DNA of 64,000 bases, from contig CM067443.1 in NCBI GenBank assembly GCA_034508935.3, positions 100,827,786 through 100,891,785 on the forward strand. The letters run 5' to 3'. Below the pieces are notes generated by a model. That model was not told the origin of the DNA. It worked only from the letters and a program-made list of their open reading frames with translations, and did no database searches. This document shows positions 12,001-23,351 of this stretch, in pieces. Source of the stretch: Berghia stephanieae (taxonomy: Eukaryota > Mollusca > Gastropoda > Nudibranchia > Aeolidiidae). Each line of letters begins with the position of its first letter. Position 1 is the stretch's first letter. A program made the position numbers and the translations under genes.

Positions 12001-13745
12001 TTTTTTTGATTCTATTCTATAATTCCAAGGGGTTCCAATACAGTTGGTACAGTTGGTAGAGCACTCACTTCACATACAAAGGGACTGTCATCAATCATTT
12101 TCATTTTTTTGATTCTATTCTATAATTCCAAGGGGTTCCAATACAGTTGGTACAGTTGGTAGAGCACTCACTTCACATACAAAGGGACTGTCATCAATCA
12201 TTTTCATTTTTTTGATTCTATTCTATAATTCCAAGGGGTTCCAATACAGTTGGTACAGTTGGTAGAGCACTCGCTTCACATACAAAGGGACTGTCATCAA
12301 TCATTTTCATTTTTTGATTCTATTCTATAATTCCAAGGGGTTCCAATACAGTTGGTACAGTTGGTAGAGCACTCGCTTCACATACAAAGGGACTGTCATC
12401 AATCATTTTCATTTTTTTGATTCGATTCTATAATTCCAAGGGGTTCCAATACAGTTGGTAAAGTTGGTAGAGCACTCACTTCACATACAAAGGGACTGTC
12501 ATCAATCATTTTCATTTTTTTGATTCTATTCTATAATTCCAAGGGGTTCCAATACAGTTGGTACAGTTGGTAGAGCACTCACTTCACATACAAAGGGACT
12601 GTCATCAATCATTTTCATTTTTTTGATTCTATTCTATAATTCCAAGGGGTTCCAATACAGTTGGTACAGTTGGTAGAGCACTCACTTCACATACAAAGGG
12701 ACTGTCATCAATCATTTTCATTTTTTTGATTCTATTCTATAATTCCAAGGGGTTCCAATACAGTTGGTACAGTTGGTAGAGCACTCGCTTCACATACAAA
12801 GGGACTGTCATCAATCATTTTCATTTTTTTGATTCTATTCTATAATTCCAAGGGGTTCCAATACAGTTGGTACAGTTGGTAGAGCACTCGCTTCACATAC
12901 AAAGGGACTGTCATCAATCATTTTCATTTTTTTGATTCTATTCTATAATTCCAAGGGGTTCCAATACAGTTGGTAAAGTTGGTAGAGCACTCACTTCACA
13001 TACAAAGGGACTGTCATCAATCATTTTCATTTTTTTGATTCTATTCTATAATTCCAAGGGGTTCCAATACAGTTGGTACAGTTGGTAGAGCACTCGCTTC
13101 ACATACAAAGGGACTGTCATCAATCATTTTCATTTTTTTTGATTCTATTCTATAATTCCAAGGGGTTCCAATACAGTTGGTACAGTTGGTAGAGCACTCA
13201 CTTCACATACAAAGGGACTGTCATCAATCATTTTCCTTTTTTTGATTCTATTCTATAATTCCAAGGGGTTCCAATACAGTTGGTACAGTTGGTAGAGCAC
13301 TCACTTCACATACAAAGGGACTGTCATCAATCATTTTCATTTTTTTGATTCTATTCTATAATTCCAAGGGGTTCCAATACAGTTGGTACAGTTGGTAGAG
13401 CACTCGCTTCACATACAAAGGGACTGTCATCAATCATTTTCATTTTTTTTGATTCTATTCTATAATTCCAAGGGGTTCCAATACAGTTGGTACAGTTGGT
13501 AGAGCACTCACTTCACATACAAAGGGACTGTCATCAATCATTTTCATTTTTTTGATTCTATTCTATAATTCCAAGGGGTTCCAATACAGTTGGTACAGTT
13601 GGTAGAGCACTCGCTTCACATACAAAGGGACTGTCATCAATCATTTTCATTTTTTTGATTCTATTCTATAATTCCAAGGGGTTCCAATACAGTTGGTACA
13701 GTTGGTAGAGCACTCACTTCACATACAAAGGGACTGTCATCAATC
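9018..13745. repeat. SINE-head-derived ~103-bp satellite in a POLK intron (about 46 copies)
   Basis: Near-identical head-to-tail units have period 103 (ttccaatac at 10901 and 11004). Each has a tRNA-like piece (cagttggtagagcactcrcttcacat) followed by intron-type sequence (tttttttgattctattctata). Variants are small: one or two cagttggta blocks, actcac/actcgc/actcc, and T-run length. Units around 9330-9480 are strongly diverged. The last unit continues at 13745 into tcccaggtgcagtcgagat, the rest of the SINE, showing where the array started. Uniform copies imply recent amplification or gene conversion. Confidence 0.96.
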
Positions 13746-13960
13746 CCAGGTGCAGTCGAGATTTTTTTTTTACTTCTCTGTCAACCCAGCAGTGATTGGG
13801 CAATGGGGTCTCTTACATCTGGTGGAAAGTACTTTGTAAATTGATTGGTGTCCTATCAAAATGGTAGCAAGCAATTGCTATTGTCCGTTTTACACTACAT
13901 AAACTGGCATGAACTCTGGCTCCGTGAGCGAAATGGGTCTGAAGGATGACTTCTATAATG
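13690..13960 (+). mobile_element. tRNA-derived SINE, probable seed of the satellite
   Basis: The tRNA-like head (cagttggtagagc A box; caatcccagg at the B-box position) continues through a T-run into a body that matches, in reverse, the 29655-29830 and 33650-33790 copies (gacaatagcaattgct, ccagagtt.at). SINE family not identified. Confidence 0.6.
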
Positions 13961-14080
13961 TTATACATTTTATACCCTAGCACAGGAACATCATTTGGTA
14001 ACAATTGCATAAATGCAATTTTATACATTTTATACCCTAGCACAGGAACATCATTTGGTAACAATTGCCCAAATGCAAGT
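13961..14080. repeat. 60-bp direct duplication
   Basis: ttatacattttataccctag occurs at 13961 and 14021, with matching sequence through aacaattgc. Two copies. Confidence 0.95.
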
Positions 14081-14089
14081 TGTAAAAGT

Positions 14090-14093
<4 letters not shown>

Positions 14094-14147
<54 letters not shown>

Positions 14148-14196
14148 ACTCTCTCTCTCTCTCTCATTATCTCTCTCTCTCCCACTATCTCTCTCA

Positions 14197-14246
<50 letters not shown>

Positions 14247-14434
14247 TTTATGTCTCTCATTATCTCTATCTCTCTCTCACCACTCTCTCTCTCTTTTATG
14301 TCTCTCATTATCTCTCTCTCTCACCACTCTCTCTCTCCTCTCTTTTATGTCTCTCATTATCTCTATCTATCTCTCCCACCATCTCTCTCTCTTTTATGTC
14401 TCTCAATATCTCTATCTATCTCTCTCATTCTCTT

Positions 14435-14502
<68 letters not shown>

Positions 14503-14567
14503 TGTCTCTCATTATCTCTCTCTCCCAGTATCTCTCTCAATCTCTCTCTCTTTTATGTCTCTTATTA

Positions 14568-14634
<67 letters not shown>
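14094..14634. repeat. long (CT)n microsatellite with interruptions
   Basis: About 540 bases of CT dinucleotides are broken by tttatgtctctcattat-type spacers that themselves recur. It ends 40 bases before a POLK exon, so it supplies an extreme pyrimidine tract upstream of that acceptor. Long open frames here are only Ser-Leu repeats. Confidence 0.97.
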
Positions 14635-14636
<2 letters not shown>

Positions 14637-14675
14637 GTTAAGTGTATATTAAGTGTATCACTTTGTACTCTACAG

Positions 14676-14805
14676 AGACGATGAAAGAAAGAGCATAAGC
14701 ACAGAAGAAACTTTTCTCGAAACCTCAGATGTGGCTGAGCTGTGCCATAAGTGTGAAGAAATGTGTGGAGTTCTCTCCTCTGACATGAAAAAGGAAAACA
14801 TCAAG
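14676..14805 (+). CDS. POLK: DNA polymerase kappa, start of the little-finger region
   Basis: One base completes the Arg codon from the previous exon, then 43 codons read DDERKSISTEETFLETSD, VAELCHKCEEMCGVLSSD and MKKENIK. The RKSxSxExTF motif is the conserved kappa/DinB sequence that links the thumb to the little finger (polymerase-associated domain), which contacts DNA in the major groove. The acceptor is ctctacag (ends 14675). The donor is AAG|GTGTCT (14806), weaker than the others in this gene. The exon ends in phase 0, which fits the 17027 exon. It is flanked by a CT tract upstream and an 81-bp minisatellite starting 15 bases past the donor. Confidence 0.92.
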
Positions 14806-14820
14806 GTGTCTACATTGAAA

Positions 14821-15266
14821 AACAACAAATAAATGCCATTTTTAATTGAGACCTCCAAATTACTGTCAGATTATTGTTGTGTCATATAGGGACTGATGTC
14901 CAACAACAAATAAATGCCATTTTTAATTGAGACCTCCAAATTACTGTCAGATTATTGTTGTGTCATATAGGGACTGATGTCCAACAACAAATAAATGCCA
15001 TTTTTAATTGAGACCTCCAAATTACTGTCAGATTATTGTTGTGTCATATAGGGACTGATGTCCAACAACAAATAAATGCCATTTTTAATTGAGACCTCCA
15101 AATTACTGTCAGATTATTGTTGTGTCATATAGGGACTGATGTCCAACAACAAATAAATGCCATTTTTAATTGAGACCTCCAAATTACTGTCAGATTATTG
15201 TTGTGTCATATAGGGACTGATGTCCAACAACAAATAAATGCCATTTTTAATTGAGACCTCCAAACT
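14821..15266. repeat. 81-bp minisatellite, about 5.5 copies
   Basis: aacaacaaataaatgcc recurs at 14821 and 14902, period 81, with copies essentially identical up to 15266. It starts almost at the donor of the preceding POLK exon. Confidence 0.97.
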
Positions 15267-15495
15267 ACTGCACTTTAACTTTATTTCCCTCCTGCTGTCG
15301 TATACGTTCCTTCTGAGGAAGCCTAAGGTAGAGTTTGCTTTTTAGCATGTGTTTGTAACATGGTCTTTCCAATTTAGTTTGTTAGTCAGTATTATTGTTG
15401 CTCCTAGATTTTTCGCCTTGCTCACTTCTTCTAGTGCAGTGTTATGTATTGATTATGTTGAATGATTTTTTTGTTGTTTGTGAATTTTAGAACCT
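15267..15495 (-). mobile_element. CR1/jockey-like LINE fragment (RT C-terminus)
   Basis: The minus strand reads HNTALEEVSKAKNLGATI, then LTNKLNWKDHVTNTC, a stop and KANSTLGFLRRNVYDSRRE. This is the K-x-L-G-x-T-I / L-x-W-x-x-H / K-A-N-x-T-L-G-F-L-R-R-N pattern at the end of the RT in many CR1-like LINEs. It is short, decayed and bounded on the left by the 81-bp array. Confidence 0.75.
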
Positions 15496-15605
15496 GGCAC
15501 TTCTAAGGATGGAATTCCATGCTATTTTCTATTTCCCATCATTGTAAGCTATCTAGATATCTGTGTCATGTTTAGTTCTTATAAGTCCCATATAGAAGGC
15601 TGTAT

Positions 15606-15606
15606 T

Positions 15607-15692
<86 letters not shown>

Positions 15693-15726
15693 CCTCCCTC
15701 TTTCTCCCTCTCTCTTTCTCCCTCTT

Positions 15727-15757
<31 letters not shown>

Positions 15758-15764
15758 TCTCTTT

Positions 15765-15819
<55 letters not shown>

Positions 15820-15831
15820 CTTCTCTCTCTC
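15606..15831. repeat. (CT)n microsatellite
   Basis: CT dinucleotides with ccctctttct interruptions run over about 225 bases. Confidence 0.97.
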
Positions 15832-15899
15832 AGATAATTTTAGCGATAATTATTCTTTTTTTAAAATATCATTATTATTTTTATTTTTTATTATTATTA

Positions 15900-16560
15900 A
15901 TAAGGCCCCACTTGGATAAAAACGAGCTCAAAAACTATAGGCCCGTCTCTAATCTTCCATTTCTATCAAAAATCCTTGAAAAGGTAATTTTTTCATCAAC
16001 TTAAACAACATCTATCCCTTAATGATCTAATTGAACCTTTTCAGTCTGCATGGCCATGTCACACCCCCCAAATCCACCCTGCTAAAGTAGACACGACTTG
16101 TTGAGTGCTGAAGACGATGGTTCATTTTCTATTATTTCTCTTCTCAATCTGCCGGCCGCATTCGACACAATCGATCACGAAATTCTAATAAACATTACAA
16201 ATTAAAAATATCGTTTGGCATCTTTGGCACAGCTATTTCTTGGTTTCAATCTTATCTTAGTTAATAACCGTGAATAATATCTCGTCTAAAACCCAATCCC
16301 TTGAATATGGTGTTCCGCAAGGTTCGGTTATTGGGCCTATTTTATATGTAATGTACACTCAGCCACTCAGCAAACTAATTTCTCAATATAATTTAAATTA
16401 CATTTTTATGAGATGACTCACAACTGTACCAATCTGTGCCAATCGAGAACATTCAAGAATGCGCCCATAATAGAAAATGTCAACAAATGGATGCACGCTA
16501 GCAAATTTAAAATGAACCACGAAAAGACAAATGGAATGCACAAATAACTAAGGAAATCAG
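15900..16560 (+). mobile_element. degenerate L2/CR1-like LINE fragment
   Basis: Pieces of RT in several frames: LKNYRPVSNLPFLSKILEK (RT1), FDTIDHEILI (RT3), EYGVPQGSVIGPIL and YTQPLSKLISQ (RT4). Many stops and frame changes make this much older than the 7472-9017 LINE, which it resembles. Confidence 0.75.
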
Positions 16561-17026
16561 AAAGGAGGCCAAAGACATTATTTTTACTAAGTCAAGATTC
16601 CAGGTCACTTTTCTAGATCAAAAATTAATCCCAGTATGAATGACAATGATTCAGATAGAAGCTAGAATTTCTACATCTAGAAGGAGATCTTCATTTGGAA
16701 TGTGTTTTGGCCTCAGTTCCCTTTTTTTATAGTCAATACGTGTTGTCTTATGTATTTCGCAAATCAGATAGCTTAGCCCTACTCGTCTCCATTCAAGAAT
16801 GGGAGTACCTAATAATATATATATATATGCACGAATAATAATTTTATGAATAATTTTTTCATTATTCCATGAGAGATGAGAGCTGTTTAAGATTTAATAT
16901 CTTCAAAATCATCATATCAGGACTAGACTGTACAAACATTCTTGTCACTCTTCTCACTCTTCTTTGTGTATTCAATCATGACGTGACAGGACAATTAAAT
17001 TTACTCATTTATGTTTTTTTTTTCAG
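16561..17026. other. POLK intron remainder, nothing recognised
   Basis: AT-rich, with a short (AT)n at 16817-16829. It ends in a strong polypyrimidine tract and the acceptor of the next exon. Confidence 0.5.
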
Positions 17027-17198
17027 GGAAAAACAGTGACATTGAAGTTGAAAACAGAATCATTTGAGGTGAGAACAAGAAGCCTGACCCTTCCTGATCT
17101 TACCAATGACCCATCTGTCATCTTGAATACAGCAAAAAAGCTTCTCTTGATTGAAGTTAAAAATTCACAGCCGGCGCCATTGAGACTGAGATTGATGG
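17027..17198 (+). CDS. POLK: DNA polymerase kappa, little-finger exon
   Basis: The acceptor tttttttttcag ends at 17026 and the donor GTATGT starts at 17199. The exon reads GKTVTLKLKTESFEVRTRSL, then TLPDLTNDPSVILNTAKKLL and LIEVKNSQPAPLRLRLMG. This aligns with the vertebrate little finger (GRTVTIKLKNVNFEVKTRAS ... PLRLRLMGVR). The LRLMGVR ending is split by the intron after the first base of the Gly codon (phase 1), and the next exon begins GT GTG AGA, restoring G-V-R. The frame is uninterrupted and no active-site residues are expected here, since catalytic palm carboxylates lie upstream. Confidence 0.93.
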
Positions 17199-17319
17199 GT
17201 ATGTACCAAAATCAATGATATTCAGTGTAATGAGCAACAGTAATCATGAAAACATTTTATAACCATGAAAGATAAAAAAAAAAAAAATAAAACTTGAGCT
17301 TTGATATATCTAGGGCATG

Positions 17320-17581
17320 ATTAACTAAACATGCTGAAAGCACTCTACAAAGGGTCCCTGACCAACAGCAACACGTCACATGTAGAACGAGAATAATGCC
17401 TGTTCGGCGATATTATAATTCTTTCGACAGACAACGTTGTTGACGGCCAGGTACTCATTTTACATCTGAGTACAGTGAGAGAATGTGAATAAAGAGCTTC
17501 TCCAAGGACTCAACAATGCGCCAAGCGAGGCTCTAACTCAGGATCCGAAAGCGAGTTTCATACTACTAGACCACATAGCTG
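17320..17581 (-). mobile_element. tRNA-derived SINE (family S), near full length
   Basis: Read in reverse: a tRNA-like head (atgtggtctagtagtatgaa; B-box-like gagttagagcc), then gtactcattttac in reverse, cagggaccctttg, and the tail. It shares body and tail with 19440-19695, 32377-32648 and 36245-36360. Confidence 0.8.
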
Positions 17582-18232
17582 CAAAATGTTTAGACTGATA
17601 ACAAAGATAACAACAATTCAAGTTATACAAAATCAGCAACCTGGCTGGTAGCAAAACCCAATCCAATTCAATTCAAATAGCCATAACTTATTTTCAAAAA
17701 ACCATACGAAGTCTTTGAATGTTATTTATTTACCCCTATCAAAACCTCTGTCCACATCAACATACAGCACAAAGTGGAAATGAGATTTATAAATAAATGG
17801 TTCAGGATGTCTGACCAAAGGGGGACTTTTCATTTTAAGAAATTAGAATTCTGTGGGAGTTATTTTCTGTGGTAAATAACTTTTTCATTTCTTTCTTTCT
17901 TTTTCTTTCGTTTTTTTTTTTCAGGGAGGGGGGGGAGTGTCAAAAGGGGAATAATTGCAATAAGGCAAATAATATTAAAAATGCTCCGTCCAAAGATGCA
18001 CAGTTTTGTCGTGAAGCAAAGTTATCCAATTGGATGTGGACAATTAAAAGTTTATTTGACGGTTCACTATAAAATTTAATCTGACTTAAAGAGAGGTTTG
18101 AATGTGAGTTATCAATTTTTATAGAAAGATCATTTTTTATGTTTGGGCATATTGAAGGATTGCAGATCTGTGTAATGTGAAGCAAATATATCCTAAATCC
18201 TATCGTAAAATTTAATCAAATGTATATTTCAG
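17582..18232. other. POLK intron remainder, nothing recognised
   Basis: AT-rich; contains a pyrimidine-rich run near 17880-17920 followed by poly-G (17929-17936). It ends with acceptor tatatttcag. Confidence 0.5.
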
Positions 18233-18968
18233 GTGTGAGAATGTCAAAGCTTGTCTATTCCAACAATGATCAAATGACAGTCAACAGCATGTTCAACAAA
18301 TACAAAAAGAAAGAAGAGGTTTCTACTAAATGTCAAAAAGAAAATTTCACCAGCAGTTTCACTGACAGATTTGTGGACGATTCATCTTTACATGAAGACG
18401 ATGAAGATGAAGATTTCAGTCGCCCAATTATTTTACCATCTCTTGCAATGTGCAGTCAAAGTCAGAAAGGACCTAAAAATGATAAGATGGTTACATATAG
18501 TCCCAGTAAGATGAGAAAGAAAACTAAAAACAATGATTCATTATCATCAGGGAAAATTCTTGATTTTTTTGCAAGTCAGAAGGAACCAACTGTCCAACCA
18601 AATCATCGATGTGACCATGGCAACCCAAAGGTATCAGAAAATACATTGCAGCAAAACCAAAACAATTTTGATAAACCAACAAAAAGGACCTCAATAGATA
18701 TCTCTAAGGAGAACGACACGAAAGAAGAGAAAAATCCTGTTTGCCCATTGGATGTTGACAATAAAACTCCTTCATTCTCCCAAGCTTATTCTTCTGGCCT
18801 ATCTAATGATGCTCCATTAACCTGTCCTATTTGTAGTTTAAAGCTCTCTGGATGTGATCTTCTGGCAATTAACAGTCATATTGATTCTTGCCTCAATCGT
18901 CAGACTATTCGGACTATCCTACAAGATGAAAAAGTAGAAAAAAAAAGCCAATCTTTTAAAGGAAAAAG
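18233..18968 (+). CDS. POLK: DNA polymerase kappa, regulatory exon with UBZ4 zinc finger
   Basis: It completes G-V-R-M-S-K-L and then gives about 245 codons of acidic, Ser/Lys-rich linker. At about 18551-18578 the frame has GKILDFFASQKE, an FF motif of the type used to bind REV1 (RIR), also PIP-like but without the Gln. At 18821-18897 it has LTCPICSLKLSGCDLL followed by NSHIDSCLN: a Rad18-type UBZ4 zinc finger with two Cys, one His and a final Cys, which binds ubiquitin on PCNA. Vertebrate POLK has two UBZ4 copies; only one is present here. The exon ends in phase 2 at donor AG|GTAAGT, which fits the 25084 exon directly, so no second UBZ exon is needed. The long linker is poorly conserved, as expected. 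Confidence 0.92.
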
Positions 18969-19439
18969 GTAAGTTTGTTTGTGTAAGATGATGGCCTGTT
19001 TAAATCACAATATTTTTACACTGTAGTTCCCTTAAGATAAACTGTGTTAAGATAACTCTTGCCTAAAATAAACCCTGAGGCTGGTCCTGATTTTTCCAGT
19101 CTAAATCAAGAATATTTAAAATGTCTAAGATAAATTCTATTGGTGAGCTAGTCCGGATAGTATAAACTCATCTATCTGGATCTGTACGACTGGGATAGAC
19201 AGGGAGTCTCTCAATCAATCATCCCTCTTCCTCTTCCCCCTTCACTCCATCTCCCATCTTTCATTCTCCTCATATATTCACTTGCCGCAATCAAGAAACA
19301 ACACTGGCTATATTATTCGAATGTGTGGTGTGTGCAAAGATTCACTGAAATACACAAACTTGTCGCCACAGGATCCACACACTCACACACGCACGTGAAC
19401 ATGTACTTTTATCATAGTACACTAGAGACTATGGCTGTC
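18969..19439. other. start of the last POLK intron, nothing recognised
   Basis: No repeat family or open frame of note; a short CA-rich stretch lies near 19378-19392. Confidence 0.5.
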
Positions 19440-19695
19440 ATCTGCATTATTTGCGGCCTCGCTCGGCGCAGAGTTGAGTCTTTGGAAAAGGCTCTTTACT
19501 AACATTCTCTCACCGTACTCAGGTGTAAAATGAGTACCTGGCCGCTGACAGCGTTGTCTCTGTCTGAAAAAAATGTAATATCGCCTAACAGGCGTCATGT
19601 CATGTCCTACATGTTACCTGTTGCCGTTGGCCAGGGACCCCTTGTAAAGCGCTTTGAGCACGTTTAATGGATATTGCGCTATATAAAAGCTCCAA
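19440..19695 (+). mobile_element. tRNA-derived SINE (family S), body and tail
   Basis: A diverged head, then tgtaaaatgagtacctgg, ctacatgtta, ggccagggaccccttgta, and the tail atattgcgctatataaaa followed by a T-run. Same family as 17320-17581 and 32377-32648. Confidence 0.8.
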
Positions 19696-19734
19696 GTTTT
19701 TTTTTGTTTTTTTTTTAGTAGAAAGGAAGAAATG

Positions 19735-20185
19735 GGATATCAGTCAAAAAATTCTAGTTTTACAAGGCATGATAGACAATGAACAATAGAAAAGCCCTAC
19801 AATTCAAAGGACAAGGATTGTGAAAGAAAAAGATGTTGGAAGAAGACAAAGTCGAGACTTCCAGGAGGGGGGGGGGGGGGGGGGGGGGCACAGGCGTGCT
19901 CGAGGCCAGTGATCGATGTGAAAAGTGACCAAACAGAACCTTACTCAGGCAAACAATACTAAAACTCTGATCTCCTTGGAAAACTCATCGGTTTTGGTAA
20001 TCAAAAAATTCTAACGGACTAGGGAAAATTAAAAATAGATATAAATGTTAAGGAAGATGACTCTACATTCTTTTAAGGACTCTATTGTTTTGAAAGGTTT
20101 GATGGCACTTATAAAACATTGAGGTCATTTTAGGGCTAGTAGAATGGAAGAAATGGGATACCAGTCAAAATCTTATAATTTTACA
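19735..20185. repeat. left copy of a duplicated segment with G22 tract
   Basis: The segment (G tract at 19867-19888, then gtgctcgaggccagtgat and ctctgatctccttggaaa) is repeated at 21060-21330 on the other side of the 37-bp array. The array therefore lies between two copies of a larger duplication. Confidence 0.85.
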
Positions 20186-21080
20186 AGACATGATAGACAA
20201 TGAACAATAAACTAGCCCTACAAGACATGATAGACAATGAACAATAGACTAACCCTACAAGACATGATAGACAATGAACAATAGACTAACCCTACAAGAC
20301 ATGATAGACAATGAAGAATAGACTAACCCTACAAGACATGATAGACAATGAACAATAGACTAACCCTACAAGACATGATAGACAATGAACAATAGACTAG
20401 CCCTACAAGACATGATAGACAATGAACAATAGACTAACCCTACAAGACATGATAGACAATGAACAATAGACTAACCCTACAAGACATGATAGACAATGTA
20501 CAATAGACTAACCCTACAAGACATGATAGACAATGAACAATAGACTAGCCCTACAAGACATGATAGACGATGAACAATAGACTAACCCTACAAGACATGA
20601 TAGACAATGAACAATAGACTAACCCTACAAGACATGATAGACAATGAACAATAGACTAACCCTACAAGACATGATAGACAATGAACAATAGACTAACCCT
20701 ACAAGACATGATAGACAATGAACAATAGACTAACCCTACAAGACATGATAGACAATGAACAATAGACTAACCCTACAAGACATGATAGACAATGAACAAT
20801 AGACTAACCCTACAAGACATGATAGACAATGAACAATAGACTAGCCCTACAAGACATGATAGACAATGAACAATAGACTAACCCTGCAAGACAAAGGACA
20901 ATGAACAATAGACTAGCCCTACAAGACATGATAGACAATGAACAATAGATTAGCCCTACAAGACATGATAGACAATGAACAATAGACTAACCCTACAAGA
21001 CAAAGGACAATGAACAATAGACTAACCCTACAAGACAAAGGACAATGAACAATAGACTAACCCTACAAGACAAAGGACAA
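20186..21080. repeat. 37-bp minisatellite, about 23 copies
   Basis: The unit agacatgatagacaatgaac plus aatagactaaccctaca has a period of 37. A shorter variant (gacaaaggacaatg) appears near the right end. The seed word is present once at about 19770 in the flanking duplicated segment. Confidence 0.96.
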
Positions 21081-21135
21081 GGGATGATTTTGAAAGACAA
21101 GGATGTTGAAGAAGACAAAGTCAGGATTGCGAGCA

Positions 21136-21177
<42 letters not shown>

Positions 21178-21330
21178 GCACAGCCGTGCTCGAGGCCAGT
21201 GATGGATGTGAAAAGTGACCAAATAGAAAACAATACTAAAACTCTGATCTCCTTGGAAAATCATCAGTTTTGATAATTACAAAAATTCTAACGGACTAGG
21301 AAAAATGGATATAAATATAAATGTTAATTT
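21081..21330. repeat. right copy of the duplicated segment, with G39 tract
   Basis: The G run spans 21136-21174. It is followed by gtgctcgaggccagtgat and the same ctctgatctccttggaaa block as the left copy at 19735-20185. The G run here is 39 long against 22 on the left. Confidence 0.88.
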
Positions 21331-22320
21331 TAAATTAATTTAATTAAATTAGTGGCAGCAATAGTAGTAGTAGTAGTAGTAGTAGTAGCAGTGGCAGCAG
21401 TAGTAATAGTAGTAGTAAATACTGAGAATTAAAAATTCGTAAGATTCGGCAGGTATGGTGCTGTGAGAGTCCGATACTGGAATAATTGATCTGACTCTTT
21501 TCTGGAAGTCTGTGGGAGATCATGTTCCAGCTCTTGCTGCATTGGCATCCCGGTCCGGTATGCCTTCTCAACATGCTCGTCAGCTGATGCTGAACGAAAT
21601 TTTTCTTTATATAATCTTGTTTTACTCACAGAAGACAACATCAAAGGATTAGTTTTCCTTTACTACAATAAGTTCAATGATGCCTCTTTTTTTTTAATAG
21701 TAAAGGAAAACTAGGCCTTTGATGAGTCTGAGAGAAAGTGTACGTTTGAGATAGTCTGTAGGTGTGAAAGTTTAATAAAACATACTGTGAATGAGAGGAA
21801 GTAGGCCCTCTGTGTGACAAACAATTACACTCACACACACAAAATACACACAGACACATACTATGGAATAGAACACTTACACTGGTGAACATTCAACTCA
21901 CAGTGTGTGTATTTTATGTGTGTGAGTGTGATTGTTTGAAAGTTTGGGCACATAAATTGCGTTACAGTGCGGAAAATAATAAATGCAGCCTCCTTTAAGT
22001 GTAATAAAATGTCTTTTATATTTATTTTTTCCATATATCGTGTTAATTTTTACCGGGAGGCTTAGTTCTGCTTGGCAAATTTTTGGGATTTTTTGGGGGC
22101 AAATTTTGGCAATTTTTAGGCCCGAACTTAGCAAAAAATGCAGGTGCCAGCTATGGGTATGAAGGCTGAGAACTTTGTCTATCATTCACCCCTACCCTTC
22201 CATTGTCTCATCCACGCCATGCACATCTCCACCTTGCAGTCGCCTACCCCCCACCCCACTCTCCAATGAATATCCTCATCCTCACTAGGCTAATGTCAAG
22301 GGCTCACCAATCTGTATTCA
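21331..22320. other. POLK intron; AGT/AGC microsatellite, otherwise nothing recognised
   Basis: A short (AGT)n/(AGC)n run is at 21365-21418, and short gtgtg/cacac blocks face each other near 21830-21935. No protein family is recognised. Confidence 0.5.
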
Positions 22321-22410
22321 GAACAATACTGGCACTCATCATAGCACAATTAACTCTGGCACTCGTCATAGCACAATTAACTCTGGCACTCATCATAGCA
22401 CAATTAACTC
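22321..22410. repeat. 27-bp minisatellite, 3 copies
   Basis: ctggcactcatcatagcaca followed by attaact recurs three times. Confidence 0.9.
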
Positions 22411-23351
22411 AGACTAGGGGATGAGTGATGATAGCGTCTCAAATCTCCCAACTTTCGTTTTATTTTTCATTATCGTCTCACTCTTCTTTCCAGGCGATTA
22501 TCATATGTCTGTTGAATAATAATAATAAATGGCATAGTGAAAGATGACTCTAACTCTAACGACAAAATAAAAACAAGAAGCTGGGCAGTGATGATAATCA
22601 TCCGCAGAATTCCGAGATGTTAGGATTTTTTCAGAAATTTTCCGCTGTTTTTGCCGTGTCAAATATTTTCTGCTGCGTGGTAGTTCGGCGGAAAAATCAC
22701 TGTTACTGTTATGTCTTGTGTCATTTTTTGACACCTCTGCTCAGCTGCATGATTTTTGGTGACACTCCCATGGCCATGACGTAAGTCTAGACACATTGGC
22801 ACCAAATGTGAATAGTGGTACAATACCCATGACGGCCTTGGATGACAAGATGATCGAAAGGGAAGGGGGTGGGGCAAATGGGTGTAATTTTTTTTTTTTA
22901 CCCTTTAGCTTTGTACTCTTTTATTTTATTTTGTTTTATTTGTTCTGAATTCAATTGAATTCATTACAACTTATGTCTGAATACAAAAATAAAAAAAATT
23001 AAAAAATCAATCAGAGTGGTCTCTCTCTCTCTTTCTTTCTCTCTATCTTTCTCTCTCTCTTTCTTTCTTTCTCTCTCTCTCTCTTTATTTCTCTTTCTCT
23101 CTATCGTTCTCTCTCTCTTTCTTTCTTTCTTTCTTTTCCATAATTTTTGTCTCAGCCAACCTTCTAACCATATTATTATGTTTATAGATATCACTTGGTA
23201 TTAGAGAGATAATGTATAGGCTTAATTTAAATTCACTCTTTTGGTAGAATATGTTTTGCATTTGATTAAAGATTCTTATTTATAAGCTGCATAATCACAA
23301 GGTTGCAGTAATACACACACATTAGCCGTGTTTGTAATATAAAAACAAATA
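22411..23351. other. POLK intron; CT/CTTT microsatellite, otherwise nothing recognised
   Basis: The pyrimidine microsatellite spans 23020-23136. The rest shows no recognisable gene or shared repeat. Confidence 0.5.

Noticed and set aside
13946-14684. Long open frames of Ser-Leu repeats (both strands)
   Set aside because: They are translations of the (CT)n microsatellite and change length with the repeat. The true exon begins at 14676.
20186-21080. Telomere-like repeat because of the taaccct words
   Set aside because: The word occurs only once per 37-bp unit inside a non-telomeric sequence; there is no TTAGGG tandem run.
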